DNA of 8,563 nt, from the NCBI GenBank assembly GCA_030017475.1, contig JASEIO010000046.1, positions 1-8,563 on the forward strand. Direction: 5' to 3'. The notes under the pieces were generated by a model that searched no databases, had not been told where the DNA came from, and worked only from the letters and a program-made list of their open reading frames with translations. Source of the DNA: a bacterium. GTDB taxonomy: Bacteria > UBA9089 > JASEIO01. Below are positions 4,839-8,563 of this stretch, piece after piece. Made by a program: the position numbers and the translations under genes. Position 1 is the stretch's first letter, and every line of letters starts with the position of its first letter.

Positions 4839-7800
4839 ATGGGTAATAAAAAGGTTGGAGCAGTACTGGTTGTTGGTGGTGGAATCGGAGGAATCCAAGC
4901 TGCATTAGATCTGGCGGATTCTGGGTTCAAGGTGTACCTGATAGATCGATCATCGACTATAGGTGGGGTGATGGCTCAACTTGACAAGACCTTCCCTACA
5001 AACGACTGTTCCATGTGTATCATGTCCCCAAAGCTTGTTGAGTGTGGAAGACACTTAAATATTGATATCATAACAAATGCAGAGATTAAGGCAATCGAAG
5101 GTGAGGCTGGAAATTTTAGAGTTACTATAATCAAGCAGCCTCGATTCATTGACCAAGATAGATGCACTGGCTGTGGTGTATGTGCAAGATTCTGTCCAGT
5201 TTCAGCCCTGGATGAGTACAATGAACTGCTTATACCAAGGGCAGCGATCTTCATAAAATACCCTCAGGCGGTTCCACTCTCTTATCAGATCGATAGATCA
5301 AGGTGTATAGGTTGTGGACTCTGTCAGAATCTGTGTTTAGCCGAGGCAATAAGGTTCGATGATCAAACTCAAGAAAGAATCCTTGAGGTTGGAGCAGTGA
5401 TTCTATCTCCTGGGTTTGAGGAGTTCAATCCGAAGATAAAAGGTGAGTATGGATATGGCCGGTTTCCAAATGTCTTGACAAGTATCGAATTTGAGCGGAT
5501 ACTATCTGCGTCAGGTCCATATAAGGGTCATATCTTAAGACCTTCAGATGGTGATGTTCCAGAGAGGATTGCCTTTATTCAATGTGTTGGTTCTCGAGAT
5601 ACAACAAGTGGTAATGATTATTGTTCATCTGTTTGTTGTATGTATGCAACAAAGGAGGCGGTTATTTCGAAAGAGCATGTTCATGATCTAAAATCTACCA
5701 TATTCTATATGGATATGCGTGCATATGGGAAGGACTTTGATAAGTATATTATAAGGGCAGAAAATGAATATGGAGTTAGATTTATTCGCTCACGTGTTTC
5801 AGATATTTCAGAGGATCCAGATACGAATAATCTATTTATCAAGTTTGAATCTGAAGATGGCAGGATAGAGGAAGAGGAGTTTCATATGGTAGTCTTATCA
5901 GTTGGGCTTAATCCAACCGATAAGGCACAGACCCTTTCAAAAAGATTGGGGATTGAGTTAAATAGATACAACTTTTGCAAAACATCAGAATTGACTCCAG
6001 TTGATACGACTAAACCAGGCATATTTGTCTGTGGGGCATTCCAGGCTCCAAAGGACATACCTGAGACTGTAATACAGGCAAGTGCTGCCTCAGCAAAGGC
6101 AGGGGCTCTTCTTTCTGAATCACGAGGTAGTCTTGTTGTTAAAAAGGAGTACCCAAAAGAGATCGATGTAGAGAATCTTCGGCCTCGTATAGGTGCATTC
6201 ATCTGCCATTGTGGTATAAATATTGGTGGTGTGGTGAATGTCCCGGAGGTTGTAGAATATGCAAAGACTCTCCCCTTTGTTGTATATGCTGAGCGAAATC
6301 TCTATACCTGCTCACAGGATACCCAGGAGAGGATGAAGAAGGCTATTAAGGAGTATAACCTGAATCGAGTCTTTGTTGCGGCATGCTCACCAAGGACCCA
6401 TGAGCCACTCTTCCAGGAGACCTTGCGAGAGGCAGGACTCAATATGTACCTATTTGAGATGGCGAATATACGTGATCAGTGTAGTTGGGTGCATATGAAT
6501 GAACAAGATAAGGCAACCGAGAAGGCGAAGGACCTTGTAAGGATGGGCTTGGCAAAGTGTGCACGTATCGAACCCTTGCAGAGGATATCCCTTCCGATGA
6601 CAAAACGTGGTCTTGTAATTGGTGGAGGTCTTTCAGGGATGGTTTCAGCCCTTAACCTGGCTGAGCAGGGATTCCAGGTCTGTTTGGTGGAACGAGAGAA
6701 GGAGCTTGGTGGAAATCTTCGCCACATTTACTATACCCTTGAGCAGAATGACATCCAGGGATATCTTTACGCTATGATTGATCGGGTGAAGAGGAATGAT
6801 CGAATAAGGCTTTACCTGAGTGCAAAGATCAAAGATATCGAGGGATTTGTCGGAAATTACAAGACGACTTTGATAAACGAAGGCGGGGAGATTGAATCAT
6901 TTGAACATGGAATTATAATTGTTGCAACAGGGGGTAATGAGTATAAACCCACAGAATACCTATACGGCAACGATTCAAGAGTCATTACTCAGCGAGAATT
7001 GGAGGAAAGAATTGTCACTTCTCACCCCTCACTCATCCCTCTTCACTCCATTGTCATGATTCAGTGTGTAGGGTCTCGAGACAATGATCGACCTTATTGC
7101 AGTAGGTATTGCTGTTCGGCGGCAATAAAGAATGCCATAAAATTGAAAGAGGTTAATAAGGATATAAACATCTACATCCTCTATCGTGATATGAGGACCT
7201 ATGGATTCTTGGAAGATTATTATAAGAAGGCAAGAGAGGAAGGAGTAATCTTTATAAGGTATGATGAAGAGAATAGGCCAGTTGTTACAAATAATGGGAG
7301 ACTAAGTGTTTCCATCTTAGAACCATTATTAAAAGAAAAACTTATCATAAACCCGGATATTATTGTCTTATCCACTGCCATCACCCCCCAAGATGATAAT
7401 AAAGAGTTGGCTCAAATGCTGAAGGTTCCACTCAATGCTGAAAATTTCTACTTAGAGGCTCATGTGAAACTTCGACCAGTTGAATTTGCAACAGATGGTG
7501 TGTTTCTTGCTGGTCTATGCCATGCCCCAAAGGGGATCTCTGAAAGTATCCAACAGGCTTATGCGGCTGTATCTCGGGCGGTTACACTGCTCAATCAAGA
7601 CGAGATAGAAGCAGAGGGACAGATCTGTAGTGTAGATATTACAAAGTGTACTGCATGTGGGATATGTGAATCAGTATGTGCATACAAGGCGATTGAAGTA
7701 ACCCAGATCACAGAAAGAATAAAGGCAGCCAAGGTGAATGAGGCCTTATGTAAAGGCTGTGGTACATGTGTCGCAACTTGTAGATGTGGTGCCTTAGACT

Positions 7801-7856
7801 TAAAGGGCTTTACTGATGACCAAATCTTTCAAGCAATAACAACATTTATTTATTAA
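4839..7856 (+). CDS. hdrA: Double HdrA fusion: two FAD modules and four ferredoxin-type cluster motifs in one chain
   Basis: This 1005-residue protein equals the first two genes of the operon joined end to end. Residues 1-425 match gene 1: FAD motif VVGGGIGG (11-18), inserted ferredoxin C109, C112, C115, C119 and C156, C159, C162, C166, then QCVGSR (248-253) with C262, C266, C267. A linker of about 25 residues follows. Residues 450-1005 match gene 2: N-terminal domain cysteines C456, C458, C491, C516, C548; FAD motif GGGLSG (595-600) with no inserted ferredoxin; QCVGSR (742-747) with C754, C758, C759; and a C-terminal ferredoxin with C937, C940, C943, C947 and C971, C974, C977, C981. In three of its four ferredoxin motifs the usual proline after the last cysteine is replaced (Leu at 167, Ala at 948, Arg at 982), and an extra C983 follows the last. 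The ATG lies one base after the mvhD-like stop codon, with AGGGGTG just upstream. A bifurcating role is inferred from the family. Confidence 0.88.
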   Translation: MGNKKVGAVLVVGGGIGGIQAALDLADSGFKVYLIDRSSTIGGVMAQLDKTFPTNDCSMCIMSPKLVECGRHLNIDIITNAEIKAIEGEAGNFRVTIIKQPRFIDQDRCTGCGVCARFCPVSALDEYNELLIPRAAIFIKYPQAVPLSYQIDRSRCIGCGLCQNLCLAEAIRFDDQTQERILEVGAVILSPGFEEFNPKIKGEYGYGRFPNVLTSIEFERILSASGPYKGHILRPSDGDVPERIAFIQCVGSRDTTSGNDYCSSVCCMYATKEAVISKEHVHDLKSTIFYMDMRAYGKDFDKYIIRAENEYGVRFIRSRVSDISEDPDTNNLFIKFESEDGRIEEEEFHMVVLSVGLNPTDKAQTLSKRLGIELNRYNFCKTSELTPVDTTKPGIFVCGAFQAPKDIPETVIQASAASAKAGALLSESRGSLVVKKEYPKEIDVENLRPRIGAFICHCGINIGGVVNVPEVVEYAKTLPFVVYAERNLYTCSQDTQERMKKAIKEYNLNRVFVAACSPRTHEPLFQETLREAGLNMYLFEMANIRDQCSWVHMNEQDKATEKAKDLVRMGLAKCARIEPLQRISLPMTKRGLVIGGGLSGMVSALNLAEQGFQVCLVEREKELGGNLRHIYYTLEQNDIQGYLYAMIDRVKRNDRIRLYLSAKIKDIEGFVGNYKTTLINEGGEIESFEHGIIIVATGGNEYKPTEYLYGNDSRVITQRELEERIVTSHPSLIPLHSIVMIQCVGSRDNDRPYCSRYCCSAAIKNAIKLKEVNKDINIYILYRDMRTYGFLEDYYKKAREEGVIFIRYDEENRPVVTNNGRLSVSILEPLLKEKLIINPDIIVLSTAITPQDDNKELAQMLKVPLNAENFYLEAHVKLRPVEFATDGVFLAGLCHAPKGISESIQQAYAAVSRAVTLLNQDEIEAEGQICSVDITKCTACGICESVCAYKAIEVTQITERIKAAKVNEALCKGCGTCVATCRCGALDLKGFTDDQIFQAITTFIY

Positions 7857-7993
7857 AAAGTGCTTGAGAAAACCTATCACTTCTGTCCTCTGGATATGCC
7901 AAAAATGCCCTTGTAACCCAAACCTTCCTGGCAAACATCGAATCCATAGGATAAGGATCCATATCTCTATTGGTTCTGAGGAGGCGGTAAAGG
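7857..7993. other. Non-coding gap between the hdr operon and the membrane-protein gene
   Basis: This 137-bp stretch shows no convincing gene, strong terminator or recognisable riboswitch. A short direct repeat ATCCATA occurs at 7942-7948 and 7957-7963, near the BamHI-type palindrome GGATCC. Open frames here are short or overlap the well-supported gene at 7994 in another frame. Whether the membrane-protein gene has its own promoter or is read through from the hdr operon cannot be decided. Confidence 0.4.
7978..7984 (+). promoter_or_regulatory. Ribosome binding site of the membrane-protein gene
   Basis: GAGGAGG lies 9 nt before the GTG at 7994. An in-frame TAA at 7988-7990 rules out any earlier start, and the next in-frame ATG would remove the first predicted membrane segment, so this site fixes the start. 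Confidence 0.65.
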
Positions 7994-8563
7994 GTGAAGA
8001 TCAATCTTCATCATGTAAAAGAGGAATTCTGTGGTCACTTACCTTATACAATCTTCAGTTCAGCCTGTGGGATCACCTTTGTAGGAATTTTAAGTTTTAT
8101 CTCCATATTACTTGAGGAGCAAAGATTACCAATGGCAGCAAAGGAGTTATTCCATGTTTTCCATCCTATCCATTTACTGCTCTCTGCAACAGCAACTACA
8201 GCTATGTTCTGGCTGCATGAGAAAGGATTGATTAAGACAATCATCATAGGATTTGTAGGCGCAGTAGGAGTGTGCGGTATTTCAGATATAATCATTCCCT
8301 TTATTGGTGGTGTGGTTTTAGGGGTAAAAATGCATCTTCACATCTGCATCTTGGAACACCCCCAAGTTATTTTACCTTTTGTGGGAATGGGAATCTTTGC
8401 TGGCTTCATTGCATCAGAGACAATCCATAGAAGTACGGTCTTCTCCCATGCTGGTCATGTCTGTGTAAGTAGTATGGCATCAATACTCTACTTAGTCTCT
8501 TTTGGACTTTCCGAGTGGATGCATAAAGTAGGATTGGTGTTTGTGGTGATTGTAATAGCTGTG
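7994..8563 (+). CDS. Histidine-rich multi-pass membrane protein, cut off by the window end (unrecognised family)
   Basis: An open frame of 190 codons starts at GTG 7994 and runs off the window without a stop. I do not recognise the family. The protein is strongly hydrophobic, with likely membrane segments near residues 19-40, 59-73, 82-111, 125-141, 155-172 and 179-190. It is unusually rich in histidine (14 of 190), placed mostly at segment edges: H54-x2-H57-x2-H60 (HVFHPIH), H114-x-H116 with E121 and H122 (MHLHICILEH), and H152/H155 (SHAGH). A conserved-looking GISDIIIPFIGG stretch (95-106) carries an acidic residue within a hydrophobic region. Such patterns occur in metal-handling membrane proteins, but this is only a suggestion. 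It lies 137 bp past the hdr operon on the same strand, so a functional link is possible but not shown. Confidence 0.75.
   Translation, partial: MKINLHHVKEEFCGHLPYTIFSSACGITFVGILSFISILLEEQRLPMAAKELFHVFHPIHLLLSATATTAMFWLHEKGLIKTIIIGFVGAVGVCGISDIIIPFIGGVVLGVKMHLHICILEHPQVILPFVGMGIFAGFIASETIHRSTVFSHAGHVCVSSMASILYLVSFGLSEWMHKVGLVFVVIVIAV

Noticed and set aside
7860-7916. 18-codon plus-strand frame (GTG start) just after the fused hdrA stop codon
   Set aside because: It is too short, has no ribosome binding site of its own and shows no recognisable motif; chance is the simplest reading.
7864-8115. Plus-strand open frame of 83 codons starting at TTG
   Set aside because: It lacks a Shine-Dalgarno, has no recognisable domain, and its second half overlaps in another frame the much better supported membrane-protein gene that starts at GTG 7994.

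Overview
The window looks like a piece of chromosome from a strict anaerobe, most likely a bacterium. It is moderately AT-rich and uses ATG and GTG starts with strong Shine-Dalgarno sites. Most of it is an operon of HdrA/MvhD-type electron-transfer flavoproteins. Such genes are typical of sulfate reducers, syntrophs and related Desulfobacterota-like lineages, and also of methanogens and other anaerobic archaea. The phylum is inferred from gene content and is uncertain.

Layout. Positions 1-180 hold no convincing gene, only two promoter-like repeats and a weak hairpin. Positions 181-814 (minus strand) encode a type II toxin-antitoxin pair: a ribbon-helix-helix antitoxin followed one base later by a VapC-like PIN toxin. 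Its promoter (-35 TTGACT, 17 bp, -10 TATATT) can be read directly at 837-865, and a perfect palindrome lies over each hexamer. Positions 815-995 are the divergent control region shared with the plus-strand operon; close to that operon is a 9+9 bp inverted repeat at 926-945.

Positions 996-7856 (plus strand) form a tight four-gene operon with gaps of 11, 12 and 1 nt: a short HdrA lacking the N-terminal domain and the C-terminal ferredoxin; a second HdrA-like protein that has both of these but lacks the inserted ferredoxin; an MvhD-like [2Fe-2S] protein with a C-terminal winged-helix-like extension; and a 1005-residue protein equivalent to genes 1 and 2 fused end to end. The operon therefore carries the same two-flavin HdrA unit twice, once split and once fused, on either side of the electron-entry subunit. 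By motif count the products could bind four FAD and well over a dozen iron-sulfur clusters. No HdrB or HdrC (the heterodisulfide-reducing subunits) is present in the window, so the terminal electron acceptor is unknown. An electron-bifurcating or electron-confurcating role is inferred from the family.

Positions 7857-7993 are a non-coding gap. At 7994 a new plus-strand gene starts from a well-placed GTG and runs off the window end. It encodes a histidine-rich multi-pass membrane protein that I do not recognise.
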